Positions 30,779-39,165 are shown, counted from the stretch's first letter. The stretch is DNA of 64,000 bases from Streptomyces sp. CB09001 (GCF_003369795.1 NZ_CP026730.1:5509001-5573000), one strand, 5' to 3'. Translations and numbers: made by a program. Notes: generated from the letters alone by a model not told the origin.

Positions 30779-32017
30779 TCAGTCGCCCACCGAGGCTTCC
30801 GCCTCCGTCGCCGCGGCCCGGGGCGTTCCCTCCGTGAGGCCGCTCGGCCGGTCGGGGTTGTCGTGGCGCCGGAAGAGGCGCATCGCCAGCGGCTCGGTGA
30901 AGCGCGCGGTGAGGGGCCCGAGGACGACCAGGATGAGGACGTACGCCGTGGCGAGCGGTCCCAGGGACGGCTCGATACCGGCGGAGACCGCGAGGCCCGC
31001 GATGACGATGGAGAACTCGCCGCGCGCCACCAGCGCGCCGCCCGCCCGCCATCGGCCCTTGACGGAGATCCCGGCGCGCCGCGCCGCCCAGTACCCCGTG
31101 GCTATCTTCGTCACGGCGGTCAGCAGCGCCAGCGCCAGCGCGGGCAGCAGGACCGGCGGAATGCTGGCCGGGTCCGTGTGCAGCCCGAAGAAGACGAAGA
31201 AGACGGCCGCGAACAGGTCCCGCAGCGGGCTCAGCAGCGTGTGCGCGCCCTCCGCGACCTCCCCGGACAGCGCGATGCCCACCAGGAAGGCGCCCACCGC
31301 GGCCGACACCTGGAGCTGCTGCGCGACACCGGCGACGAGGATCGTCAGACCCAGCACCACGAGCAGCAGCTTCTCCGGGTCGTCGCTGGAGACGAAGCGG
31401 GAGATGAGCCGGCCGTAGCGCACCGCCACGAAGAGCACCAGGCCCGCCGCGGCCAGCGCGACCGCCAGCGTGATGCTCCCGGTCATCAGACCGGCGCCGG
31501 CGACCAGGGCCGTGACGATCGGCAGGTACACCGCCATCGCCAGGTCCTCCAGTACCAGCACGCTCAGGATCACCGGCGTCTCGCGGTTGCCGACCCGGCC
31601 CAGATCGCCGAGGACCTTCGCGATCACACCGGACGACGAGATCCACGTCACGCCCGCCAGGACGACGGCGGCCACCGGGCCCCAGCCCATCAGCAGCGCG
31701 GCCACCGCGCCCGGCACGGCGTTGAGCGCGCAGTCGACGAGCCCCGCCGGATAGTGGGACTTGAGGTTGGTGACCAGGTCGCTGGCCGTGTACTCCAGGC
31801 CCAGCATCAGCAGCAGGAGGATGACACCGATCTCGGCGCCGGTCGCGACGAACTCCTCGCTCGCGCCGAGCGGCAGCAGACCGCCCTCGCCGAAGGCCAG
31901 ACCGGCCAGCAGGTACAGCGGGATGGGGGACAGCCGGTAACGGCCGGCGAACCGGCCGAGCAGCCCGAGCCCCAGGATGATGGAACCGAACTCGATCAGG
32001 AGTACCGCGGAGTGCAC
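30779..32017 (-). CDS. CPA2-family cation/proton antiporter
   Basis: A 412-residue membrane protein of the monovalent cation:proton antiporter-2 (KefB/KhtU) family with about twelve helices. Family features are IEFGSIILGLGLLGRFAGRYRLSPIPLYLLAGLAFGEGG near the N-terminus, GLEYTASDL, TWISSSGVIAKVLGDLG and LEDLAM. It ends in a polar tail. GTG 32017 is placed 4 nt after the stop of the TrkA-C subunit with ribosome-binding site GGCAGGAGTGA, so the two genes are cotranscribed. The pair is equivalent to Bacillus KhtT/KhtU, K+ (NH4+)/H+ antiport. Ion specificity is inferred. Confidence 0.9.
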   Translation of the reverse strand: MHSAVLLIEFGSIILGLGLLGRFAGRYRLSPIPLYLLAGLAFGEGGLLPLGASEEFVATGAEIGVILLLLMLGLEYTASDLVTNLKSHYPAGLVDCALNAVPGAVAALLMGWGPVAAVVLAGVTWISSSGVIAKVLGDLGRVGNRETPVILSVLVLEDLAMAVYLPIVTALVAGAGLMTGSITLAVALAAAGLVLFVAVRYGRLISRFVSSDDPEKLLLVVLGLTILVAGVAQQLQVSAAVGAFLVGIALSGEVAEGAHTLLSPLRDLFAAVFFVFFGLHTDPASIPPVLLPALALALLTAVTKIATGYWAARRAGISVKGRWRAGGALVARGEFSIVIAGLAVSAGIEPSLGPLATAYVLILVVLGPLTARFTEPLAMRLFRRHDNPDRPSGLTEGTPRAAATEAEASVGD

Positions 32018-32021
32018 GCGC

Positions 32022-32507
32022 TCACTCCTGCCCGAGTATCGCCGCGGCGGCGTCGACGCCCTCACGGGTGCCGATGACGATCAAGGTGTCACCACCCACG
32101 AGCCGGAAGTCCGGCGCCGGCGAGGGAATCGCCTCGGCCCGCCGCAGCACCGCCACGATCGAGGCACCCGTGTCGGTCCGCATCCGGGTGTCGCCCAGCA
32201 GACGTCCGTTCCACCGGGACGTGGCCGCCACCTCGATCCGCTCGGCGACCAGCCCCAGATCGGTGGTGTAGAGCAGGCTCGCGCTGTGGTGGGAGGGCTT
32301 CAGCGCGTCGATCAGCGCGCCCGCCTCGGGCCCCGTCAGCCGCAGCGAGTGGGCACAGGAATCGGGGTCGTCGGACCGGTACACGTTCACCGTGCGGGCA
32401 CCGTCGCGGTGGGCCACCACCGACAGGTGGCGGTGCTCGCGGGTCACCAGGTCGTACTGGACCCCGATACCCGGGAGCGGCGTCGCCCTCAGGCGTGGAG
32501 CTGACAC
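32022..32507 (-). CDS. Antiporter regulatory subunit with TrkA-C (RCK_C) domain
   Basis: A 161-residue soluble protein. The N-terminal half (PLPGIGVQYDLVTREHRHLSVVAHRDGARTVNVYRSDDPD) is the small domain seen in KhtT, and the C-terminal half is an RCK_C/TrkA-C domain (SRWNGRLLGDTRMRTDTGASIVAVLRRAEAIPSPAPDFRLVGGDTLIVIGTREG). GTG 32507 has GGGAAAG as ribosome-binding site; the long upstream frame is a shadow of the divergent sensor kinase. KhtT-type subunits gate the antiporter in response to nucleotides and pH. Confidence 0.9.
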   Translation of the reverse strand: MSAPRLRATPLPGIGVQYDLVTREHRHLSVVAHRDGARTVNVYRSDDPDSCAHSLRLTGPEAGALIDALKPSHHSASLLYTTDLGLVAERIEVAATSRWNGRLLGDTRMRTDTGASIVAVLRRAEAIPSPAPDFRLVGGDTLIVIGTREGVDAAAAILGQE

Positions 32508-32621
32508 GTGCTTTCCCCTCACTCGTCCTGCGTTGCCTGCCGCGTCTCCAGCTGCGCTTTCCGCACGTGGGTGCCGTGCCCGCGACCTCGCCATGCTGCC
32601 ATCCGCACGTACGGTGGCGAT

Positions 32622-33698
32622 ATGGGTGTCGTGACGGATATACGCAGCCGGTCGCGGTCGGCGAAGCTGGCCGCGGGGGCGTCGTGCGAGAAGGCCGGGA
32701 GGAGCGGGAAGAGGAACGTGTCGCTGTTCTGGCGGATCTTCTCGCTCAACGCCGCCGGCCTGGTCGTCGCCACCGCACTGCTGCTGGGACCGGTCACCGT
32801 GTCGACCCCCGTGCTGGCCGGGGAGGCCCTCGTCCTGCTGGCCGGACTCGCGGCCCTGCTGGCCGGCAACGCCGTCGTCCTGCGCATCGGGCTCACCCCG
32901 CTGCACCGGCTGGGCCGGGCCATGTCCACCGCCGATCTGCTGGTGCCCGGGACCCGGCCCGAGGTCTCCGGACCGGCCGAGGCGGCGCAGCTCATCGCGA
33001 CGTACAACACGATGCTGGACCGGCTCCAGGCCGAACGCGCCGCCGGTGCCGGTCGGGCCCTGCAGGCCCAGGAACGCGAGCGCCACCGCATCGCCCGCGA
33101 ACTCCACGACGAGGTGGGCCAGACCCTGACCGCCGTCCTCCTCCAGCTCAAGCGCGTCGCGGACCGGGTCCCCGGGGAACTGCGCGACGAGGTGACCCTG
33201 GCGCAGGAGGCCACCCGGGCCGGACTCGACGAGATCCGCCGCATCGCCCGCCGGCTGCGTCCGGGCGTCCTGGAGGAACTCGGCCTGGCCAGCGCCCTGC
33301 GCTCGCTCGCCGCCGAGTTCACGCACCACGGACTGACCGTCCAGCAGCACATCCCCGGCGACCTGCCCCCGCTCGCCCCGGAGGCCGAACTCGTCCTCTA
33401 CCGGGTCGCCCAGGAGGGACTGACCAACACCGCCCGTCACGCCGCCGCCGCCCGCGCGGCGCTCACGCTGCGGCCGCTGCCCGACGACGCCGGTGTCGAA
33501 CTGCTCGTCCGCGACGACGGCACCGGTCTCGGCACGGCCGCCGAGGGCGCCGGTATCCGCGGGATGCGGGAGCGCGCCCTGCTGATAGGAGCCGAGATCC
33601 ACTTCGAACCCGCCCCCGGAGGGGGCACCGACGTACGCCTGCGCGTCCCCGCGCCGCCCGGGGACCGTTCCGCAGACCGAACCGGAGACAGCCCCTGA
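32622..33698 (+). CDS. NarL-type two-component sensor kinase
   Basis: A 358-residue kinase of the HisKA_3 (LuxR-system) type. Two hydrophobic segments (FWRIFSLNAAGLVVATALLLG and EALVLLAGLAALLAGNAVVL) bracket a very short outside loop and are followed by a HAMP-like region, the dimerisation histidine in QERERHRIARELHDEVGQTL and a HATPase (RVAQEGLTNTARHA, VRDDGTGL, GIRGMRERA). ATG 32622 and GTG 32631 are upstream candidates; a GTG at 32718 (VSLFWRIF) has a better ribosome-binding site and may be the real start. It overlaps its regulator by 1 bp. Gene order corresponds to the S. coelicolor SCO5784/5785 system, reported to influence the switch to secondary metabolism. Confidence 0.9.
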   Translation: MGVVTDIRSRSRSAKLAAGASCEKAGRSGKRNVSLFWRIFSLNAAGLVVATALLLGPVTVSTPVLAGEALVLLAGLAALLAGNAVVLRIGLTPLHRLGRAMSTADLLVPGTRPEVSGPAEAAQLIATYNTMLDRLQAERAAGAGRALQAQERERHRIARELHDEVGQTLTAVLLQLKRVADRVPGELRDEVTLAQEATRAGLDEIRRIARRLRPGVLEELGLASALRSLAAEFTHHGLTVQQHIPGDLPPLAPEAELVLYRVAQEGLTNTARHAAAARAALTLRPLPDDAGVELLVRDDGTGLGTAAEGAGIRGMRERALLIGAEIHFEPAPGGGTDVRLRVPAPPGDRSADRTGDSP

Positions 33699-34357
33699 TG
33701 TCCGCACGGCCCCCGATCCGCGTCCTGCTCGCCGACGACCACACCCTCGTACGCCGCGGAGTCCGCCTCATCCTGGACGGCGAACCCGATCTGACGGTGG
33801 TCGCCGAGGCCGGTGACGGTGCCGAAGCGGTCGCGGCCGCGCGGGCCACCGAGATCGACCTGGCCGTCCTGGACGTCGCCATGCCCCGCATGACCGGCCT
33901 CCAGGCGGCCCGCGAACTCTCCCGGCGCCTGCCCGAGCTGCGCATCCTCATCCTGACCATGTACGACAACGAGCAGTACTTCTTCGAGGCACTCAAGGCG
34001 GGCGCCTGCGGATACGTCCTCAAGTCCGTCGCCGACCGCGACCTGGTCGAGGCCTGCCGGGCGGCCGTGCGCGACGAGCCGTTCATCTACCCCGGCGCCG
34101 AGCGGGCCCTCGTCCGCTCCTACCTGGACCGCGTGCAGGGCGGTGGCGGCCTGCCCGAGCGGCCCATCACCGAGCGCGAGGAGGAGATCCTCAAGCTCGT
34201 CGCCGAGGGGCACACCTCCAAGGAGATCGGCGAGCTGCTGTTCATCAGCGCCAAGACCGTCGAACGCCACCGCGCGAACCTCCTGCAGAAGCTGGGCGTA
34301 CGCGACCGCCTGGAACTCACCCGGTACGCGATCCGCGCGGGCCTCATCGAGCCCTGA
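33698..34357 (+). CDS. NarL/LuxR-family response regulator
   Basis: A 219-residue response regulator with an intact receiver (VLLADDHTLVRRG, the phospho-acceptor in DLAVLDVAMPRMTG, VLKSVA) and a C-terminal LuxR helix-turn-helix (TEREEEILKLVAEGHTSKEIGELLFISAKTVERHRANLLQKLGV). Its ATG overlaps the kinase stop by one base, so the two are strictly coupled. A strong hairpin (34428-34465) ends the unit 70 nt downstream. Confidence 0.95.
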   Translation: MSARPPIRVLLADDHTLVRRGVRLILDGEPDLTVVAEAGDGAEAVAAARATEIDLAVLDVAMPRMTGLQAARELSRRLPELRILILTMYDNEQYFFEALKAGACGYVLKSVADRDLVEACRAAVRDEPFIYPGAERALVRSYLDRVQGGGGLPERPITEREEEILKLVAEGHTSKEIGELLFISAKTVERHRANLLQKLGVRDRLELTRYAIRAGLIEP

Positions 34358-34427
34358 GACGCCCCTGCCGAGCCCGACATCGTGGTGGCGCCCGCGTGGC
34401 CTCGGACCCTCGGGGCCGCCCGTCCGT

Positions 34428-34488
34428 TCCGCCGCACCGCCCGGTGGGGCGGGCGGTGCGGCGGAGCCGGCCGGCGCGTGCGCGCCGG
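34428..34488. terminator. Two hairpins between the response regulator and the CBM2 gene
   Basis: The first is a perfect 15-bp stem, TCCGCCGCACCGCCC (34428-34442) with GGGCGGTGCGGCGGA (34451-34465). The second, CCGGCGCG-TG-CGCGCCGG (34471-34488), ends 3 nt from the stop of the minus-strand gene. They serve the two convergent genes. Confidence 0.8.
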
Positions 34489-34491
34489 CGG

Positions 34492-35664
34492 TCAGCAGCC
34501 GATCGGCGCGGAGCCCACGGCCACGTCGTCGAACCAGACGGTGTCGTCGCCCGTCGCGTAGCTCTCCCAGCCAAGCCGCAGGGCCGTCGGCCGGGGTGCG
34601 GTGCCGCGGGCGAGCCACTGCTGGTCGACGTCCTGCGTCGGCACACCGTCGGCGTGCAGGCCCGGAACCCGCTCGTCGCCGAGCCAGGTGTCGAGGTTGG
34701 CCGCGGAGGTGTCGATCGCGAACCGCAGGCACTGCCAGCCGTCCGTCGGCAGCGGCCTGCTCAGCGCCACCCCGGCCGGGCTCTGCGCGGGCAGGGTGGC
34801 GTCGTCGCTCTCCCGGTTCCACTGCAGCGCGCCGTTCTGGCCGCCCACGCGCAGCGCCCGGCCCCCCTGCGCCGAGTCCGGCATCGACACGAAGGTGACG
34901 TGCGAGGTCGGCAGCGCGGTGGTGTGCCGGACCCACATGCGCAGGTACATCACCGGGCCGACCGACGACAGGTCCGCGGTGTGGGCGACGAAGGCGTGGT
35001 TGCAGTACCCGGCCCGGCCGTCCACCCGGAGCGACCTGCCGCCCTCGTGCGCCACCGTCGAGTCCACGGCGGCCGTGCCCGTGCCCTGGCAGTCGGGCGC
35101 GGTGAACCGCCAGTCGCCGGAGGGCTCGGGGCCGGCCTGGTCCTCGAAGCCCGAGCAGATCACGGCGTCACCGCACTCCGGGGACGGCGGTGGAGTCGTC
35201 GGGGGAGGCGTGGTCGGCGGTGTGGTGGGCGGTGTCCCGCCGTCACCGCCGCACGGGGAGCCGTTCAGCGCGAAGTCGTCCGGCACGGGGTCCGCGGACC
35301 GCCAGGTCCCCTGCAGTCCGAACTCGGCCGTGCCGCCCGTGGACAGGGCGCCGTTCCAGCCGGCGTCGACGGCGACGACGGACCCGCCGGTCTGTGTGAC
35401 GGTCGCGTTCCACGCCGACGTCACCTGCTGATCGCCGGTGTAGGTCCAGGTCAGACGCCAGTCGCCGACCGCGGGGCCGAGGTTGGTGACCCTCACCTGG
35501 GCGGTGTAGCCGCCCGCCCACGCGTCGACGCGGTAGTCGACCCGACAGGCGGCGGCCGCCGCACCGCTCGCGGGCATCGCCACCAGGACCGACACCACCA
35601 GCGCCACGGCGGCCACCGCCGCGGTCCAGGGCCGGCGCAGTAATCGAAGGACTCGGATGCGCAC
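34492..35664 (-). CDS. Secreted cellulose-binding (CBM2) protein with C-terminal beta-sandwich domain
   Basis: A 390-residue exported protein. A basic, long signal peptide (LLRRPWTAAVAAVALVVSVLVAMPASGAAAA) is followed by a family-2 carbohydrate-binding module (CRVDYRVDAWAGGYTAQVRVTNLG...WRLTWTYTGDQQVTSAWNATVTQTGGSVVAVDAGWNGALSTGGTAEFGLQGTW), a Pro/Thr linker and a C-terminal domain resembling concanavalin-type lyase or lectin sandwiches (FEDQAGPEPSGDWRF... TLPTDGWQCLRFAIDT... WLGDERVPGL). No catalytic residues are recognised. GTG 35664 follows the ribosome-binding site GGAGG. Codon 8 is TTA (35641-35643). A CebR-type operator lies 67 bp upstream. Confidence 0.88.
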   Translation of the reverse strand: MRIRVLRLLRRPWTAAVAAVALVVSVLVAMPASGAAAAACRVDYRVDAWAGGYTAQVRVTNLGPAVGDWRLTWTYTGDQQVTSAWNATVTQTGGSVVAVDAGWNGALSTGGTAEFGLQGTWRSADPVPDDFALNGSPCGGDGGTPPTTPPTTPPPTTPPPSPECGDAVICSGFEDQAGPEPSGDWRFTAPDCQGTGTAAVDSTVAHEGGRSLRVDGRAGYCNHAFVAHTADLSSVGPVMYLRMWVRHTTALPTSHVTFVSMPDSAQGGRALRVGGQNGALQWNRESDDATLPAQSPAGVALSRPLPTDGWQCLRFAIDTSAANLDTWLGDERVPGLHADGVPTQDVDQQWLARGTAPRPTALRLGWESYATGDDTVWFDDVAVGSAPIGC

Positions 35665-35727
35665 AGGGTGCCTCCAGTGCGGGAGAAGGGATGCGTCAGC
35701 GCATGCTTGGAACACACTCAAGAGCGC

Positions 35728-35747
35728 GCATGGGAGCGCTCCCATGC
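35728..35747. promoter_or_regulatory. CebR-type operator
   Basis: The 14-bp sequence TGGGAGCGCTCCCA (35731-35744) is the known consensus for CebR, the cellobiose/cellotriose-responsive LacI repressor of Streptomyces cellulolytic genes. Here the symmetry extends to 20 bp (GCA on the left, TGC on the right). It lies between the divergent CBM2 and miaB genes, 67 bp from the CBM2 start and 80 bp from the miaB start. Confidence 0.85.
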
Positions 35748-35826
35748 AATGACATCGAGTCTGACGGTGTACTGTCAATACGTGCGGGGCGTCGGACACG
35801 ATCGTGACTCGCCTACTCTTGTTGCC

Positions 35827-37344
35827 ATGAGCAGCATCGACCGGAGCCAGTCAGTGGGCGGCACGCGCACCTACGAAGTACGCACCTACGGGTGCCAGAT
35901 GAACGTCCACGACTCCGAGCGATTGTCCGGTCTGCTGGAGGGCGCGGGCTACGTCCGCGCCCCCGAGGGTGCCGACGGCGACGCGGACGTCGTCGTCTTC
36001 AACACCTGCGCCGTGCGGGAGAACGCCGACAACAAGCTGTACGGCAACCTCGGCCACCTCGCCCCGAAGAAGGCGAGCCGCCCCGGCATGCAGATCGCCG
36101 TCGGGGGCTGCCTGGCGCAGAAGGACCGCGACACCATCGTGAAGCGGGCCCCCTGGGTGGACGTCGTCTTCGGCACCCACAACATCGGCAAGCTCCCGGT
36201 ACTGCTGGAGCGCGCCCGCGTGCAGGAGGAGGCGCAGGTCGAGATCGCCGAGTCCCTGGAGGCGTTCCCGTCCACGCTGCCCACCCGGCGCGAGAGCGCG
36301 TACGCGGCCTGGGTCTCCATCTCGGTCGGCTGCAACAACACCTGCACCTTCTGCATCGTCCCCGCGCTGCGCGGCAAGGAGAAGGACCGCCGTCCCGGCG
36401 ACATCCTCGCCGAGGTCGAGGCCCTGGTCGCCGAGGGCGTCAGCGAGATCACCCTGCTCGGGCAGAACGTCAACGCCTACGGCTCCGACATCGGCGACCG
36501 TGAGGCGTTCAGCAAGCTGCTGCGCGCCTGCGGGACCATCGAGGGCCTGGAGCGCGTCCGCTTCACCTCCCCGCACCCGCGCGACTTCACCGACGACGTC
36601 ATCGCCGCCATGGCCGAGACGCCGAACGCGATGCCGCAGCTGCACATGCCGCTCCAGTCCGGCTCCGACCCGGTGCTCAAGGCGATGCGCCGGTCCTACC
36701 GCCAGGAGCGCTACCTGGGGATCATCGAGAAGGTGCGGGCCGCCATCCCGCACGCCGCGATCACCACCGACATCATCGTGGGCTTCCCCGGCGAGACCGA
36801 GGAGGACTTCGAGCAGACCCTGCACGTGGTCCGCGAGGCCCGCTTCGCCCAGGCGTTCACCTTCCAGTACTCCAAGCGCCCCGGCACCCCGGCCGCCGAG
36901 ATGGCGGACCAGATCCCCAAGGCCGTCGTCCAGGAGCGCTACGAGCGCCTGGTCGCCCTCCAGGAGGAGATCTCCTGGGACGAGAACAAGAAGCAGGTCG
37001 GCCGCACCCTGGAGCTGATGGTCGCCGAGGGTGAGGGCCGCAAGAACGGTGCCACCCACCGCCTCTCCGGCCGCGCCCCCGACAACCGCCTGGTGCACTT
37101 CACCAAGCCCGACCAGGAGGTCCGTCCCGGCGACGTGGTGACCGTCGAGATCACCTACGCCGCCCCGCACCACCTCCTCGCCGAGGGCGCGGTGCTCGAC
37201 GTGCGCCGCACGCGCGCGGGCGACGCCTGGGAGAAGCGCAACACGGCCGAGCAGGCCAAGCCGGCGGGGGTGCTGCTGGGCCTGCCGAAGATCGGCGTTC
37301 CCGAGCCCCAGCCGGCCGTGGCGAGCGGCTGCGGCTGCGACTGA
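35827..37344 (+). CDS. miaB: tRNA-2-methylthio-N6-(dimethylallyl)adenosine synthase MiaB
   Basis: A 505-residue radical-SAM methylthiotransferase that modifies i6A37 of tRNA made by MiaA (39348). The N-terminal domain has C23 (YGCQMNVHDSER), NTCAVREN and GGCLAQKD; the radical-SAM cysteines are in GCNNTCTFCIVP; the C-terminal TRAM domain and a Cys-rich end (GCGCD) follow. ATG 35827 starts the protein just upstream of the conserved TYEVRTYGCQMN. An in-frame GTG far upstream at 35668 would run over the CebR operator and is rejected. It overlaps no neighbour; the LigB-like gene follows after 49 nt. Confidence 0.96.
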   Translation: MSSIDRSQSVGGTRTYEVRTYGCQMNVHDSERLSGLLEGAGYVRAPEGADGDADVVVFNTCAVRENADNKLYGNLGHLAPKKASRPGMQIAVGGCLAQKDRDTIVKRAPWVDVVFGTHNIGKLPVLLERARVQEEAQVEIAESLEAFPSTLPTRRESAYAAWVSISVGCNNTCTFCIVPALRGKEKDRRPGDILAEVEALVAEGVSEITLLGQNVNAYGSDIGDREAFSKLLRACGTIEGLERVRFTSPHPRDFTDDVIAAMAETPNAMPQLHMPLQSGSDPVLKAMRRSYRQERYLGIIEKVRAAIPHAAITTDIIVGFPGETEEDFEQTLHVVREARFAQAFTFQYSKRPGTPAAEMADQIPKAVVQERYERLVALQEEISWDENKKQVGRTLELMVAEGEGRKNGATHRLSGRAPDNRLVHFTKPDQEVRPGDVVTVEITYAAPHHLLAEGAVLDVRRTRAGDAWEKRNTAEQAKPAGVLLGLPKIGVPEPQPAVASGCGCD

Positions 37345-37393
37345 CCGAGGGGGTGCCGCCGGGGGGCGGCGGTACGGCGATACGCTGCCGATC

Positions 37394-38107
37394 ATGCTTG
37401 TCGCCGCCGCCGTCTGCCCCTGCCCGCCGCTCCTCGTGCCGGAGGTCGCCGCGGGTGCCGCACCCGAGCTGGACACCGCACGCGCCGCGTGCACGGACGC
37501 GCTGGGCGTGCTCGCCGCGTCCCGGCCCGACCGGCTCGTGGTGGTCGGACCCGCGGACTCCGCCGGGCCCGAGGTCTACCCGAGGGGCGCGCGAGGCTCC
37601 TTCCGCGGCTTCGGCGTGGACGTCGAGGTGTACCTGGGCGCCGACAGCGGCGGTGCGGACGGGGCCGAGCTGCCGCCCGGGCTTTCCGTGGGCGCCTGGC
37701 TGCTCGGGCGGACCGGGTGGACCGACCTCCCCGTCGACGGCATCGGTGTGGGCGATGCGCTGCCCGCCGAGGGTTGTGGCGCCGTCGGCCGGGACCTCGC
37801 CGCGCGGCCCGGGCGGACGGCCCTGCTGGTGCTGGGCGACGCCAGCGCGTGCCGCACGCTGAAGGCACCCGGCTACCTCGACGAGCGGGCGGCGCCCTTC
37901 GACGCGGAGGTGGGCCGCGCCCTGGAAGCGGCGGACCCGGCCGCGCTCACCGCCCTGGACGCCGATCTGGCCCGAGAGCTCAAGGCGTCCGGCCGGGCAC
38001 CCTGGCAGGTCCTCGCGGGCGCGGCCGCGGCCACGGACCTCGCCGGCGCGCTGCTGTACGAGGACGCGCCCTACGGGGTCGGCTACGTCGTGGCCGCCTG
38101 GTCATAG
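37394..38107 (+). CDS. Class III extradiol dioxygenase subunit B-like (LigB-fold) protein
   Basis: A 237-residue protein. Its start, MLVAAAVCPCPPLLVPEVAAGAAPELDTARAACTDALGVL, and the glycine-rich LLVLGDASACRTLKAPGYLDERAAPFDAEV are the pattern of the small actinobacterial group annotated as class III extradiol dioxygenase subunit B-like. Members always lie near miaB/miaA/dapF, as in mycobacteria. Whether it oxygenates an aromatic substrate is unknown; the iron ligands of LigB are not obvious. ATG 37394 is used. A repeat-rich stretch follows. Confidence 0.8.
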   Translation: MLVAAAVCPCPPLLVPEVAAGAAPELDTARAACTDALGVLAASRPDRLVVVGPADSAGPEVYPRGARGSFRGFGVDVEVYLGADSGGADGAELPPGLSVGAWLLGRTGWTDLPVDGIGVGDALPAEGCGAVGRDLAARPGRTALLVLGDASACRTLKAPGYLDERAAPFDAEVGRALEAADPAALTALDADLARELKASGRAPWQVLAGAAAATDLAGALLYEDAPYGVGYVVAAWS

Positions 38108-38130
38108 CCAGGGCGCGGCCACCTCGGCGT

Positions 38131-38311
38131 GGTGCGACGCGGCCCGCTGGTCGTAGTCGGCCGGCGTGGCGCCCCGACGTGGTGGGAGGCACGGCCGCAT
38201 GGTCGCAGCGGCGACGCGCGACCTGGTCGTAGCGGCGACGCACCACCTGGACGTGGCGGAGACGCGGCCACCTGGACGTGGCGGAGACGCGGCCGCCTGT
38301 TCGTGGCGGCG
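38131..38311. repeat. Degenerate 24-25 bp tandem repeats
   Basis: At least five units of the type GGCGG-GACGCG-CC-CCTGG-CGT occur at 38131-38154 (isolated), 38207-38230, 38231-38254, 38255-38279 and 38280-38304, the last four head to tail. They share the GACGCG and CCTGG cores. The units are 24 or 25 bp, so no reading frame is kept, and no gene is supported in 38108-38568. The tract runs straight into a larger duplication (38312-38623). Confidence 0.75.
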
Positions 38312-38623
38312 ACGTGGCCGCCTGGAGGAAGCGGCCTACGCGTCCGCGGACGGTCCGGAGCCGGACCGGGGCCGGGCTCCGTGGCCGTCCGGCGGGGTGG
38401 CGGGTCAGGAAGCCGGAGGCGGTCCGGCCGGAGGCGGTCCGGCCGGAGGCGTGTTGCCTGGCGTGCCACCGGACAACGTGGCCGCCTGGAGGAAGCGGCC
38501 TACGCGTCCGCGGACGGTCCGGAGCCGGACCGGGGCCGGGCTCCGTGGCCGTCCGGCGGGGTGGCGGGTCAGGAAGCCGGAGGCGGTCCGGCCGGAGGCG
38601 TGTTGCCTGGCGTGCCGCCGGAC
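38312..38623. repeat. Tandem direct duplication of about 150-164 bp
   Basis: Copy 1 (38312-38475) and copy 2 (38476-38623) both begin ACGTGGCCGCCTGGAGGAAG and match almost base for base. Copy 1 has an extra 15-bp GGCGGTCCGGCCGGA unit and one A/G difference near the end. Copy 2 contains the 3' end of the antitoxin-like gene at 38569-38862, so copy 1 is a duplicated remnant of that gene tail, including an in-frame TGA at the corresponding position. Confidence 0.85.
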
Positions 38624-38862
38624 GCGTCGCCGCCTCCTTCCCCGCCCGTGTCGTCCTTGTGGGCGAGACGGTCCATGGCTCCCTTGGCCTTGCCCGTGCC
38701 CGTCTGGATCCGGTCGCTGTACTTGCCCTTGGTCCTTTCGTCGACGGTCCGCGCCATCTTGTCGAGACCGCGATCGATCTTGTCGCCGTGCTGCTGCGCG
38801 AGGTCGGAGACCTTGCCCTTCGCCGGTTCGAGTCTGGCCTTCAAGTTGTCCAGGAGACCCAT
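38569..38862 (-). CDS. Small antitoxin-like protein (MT0933/Rv0909 family)
   Basis: A 97-residue protein, MGLLDNLKARLEPAKGKVSDLAQQHGDKIDRGLDKMARTVDERTKGKYSDRIQTGTGKAKGAMDRLA followed by a Gly/Pro-rich tail. The helical N-terminal part fits the MT0933-like antitoxin family (VDERTKGKYSDRI core). GAGGGAAGGCG precedes the ATG. No Rv0910-type toxin is adjacent, so it is an orphan here. Its last 18 codons lie inside the second copy of the 38312-38623 duplication, so the tail is recently duplicated and probably not functionally constrained. Confidence 0.75.
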   Translation of the reverse strand: MGLLDNLKARLEPAKGKVSDLAQQHGDKIDRGLDKMARTVDERTKGKYSDRIQTGTGKAKGAMDRLAHKDDTGGEGGGDASGGTPGNTPPAGPPPAS

Positions 38863-38886
38863 GGTTCGCCTTCCCTCACGGGGCAG

Positions 38887-39165
38887 TCAGGTGCGGGCGC
38901 CCTTGTCGGCCTCGTTGTCGACGGCCTCCCCGGCGGACTGCTGCTTGGGGATGCCGACGCTCTCCGAGTCCCCGGCGTCGGCGGCGGGGCCGTCGGCTTC
39001 GCCGGCCTCCGCCGTGTTCCGCGGACCGGCGTCGGCCGTCTCCGCCGTCTCGGCGGCCTTCGCCTCCGCCGTGCTCACGGTGTCCGGGGTGTCGGTCCGC
39101 GTCTCCGCGCCCGACGCCTCCTCGGTGTTCTTCGACCTCCGAAAAAGCCGTGCAAAAACGCCCAT
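38887..39165 (-). CDS. Small Glu/Ala-rich protein of unknown function
   Basis: A 92-residue protein beginning MGVFARLFRRSKNTEEASGAETRTD and continuing as a low-complexity Ala/Glu/Thr/Asp-rich acidic tail. The short basic amphipathic N-terminus could touch the membrane. Similar small proteins occur next to miaA in other streptomycetes. GGAGT precedes ATG 39165. It is divergent from miaA and lies 24 nt upstream of the antitoxin-like gene on the same strand. Function unknown. Confidence 0.65.
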   Translation of the reverse strand: MGVFARLFRRSKNTEEASGAETRTDTPDTVSTAEAKAAETAETADAGPRNTAEAGEADGPAADAGDSESVGIPKQQSAGEAVDNEADKGART

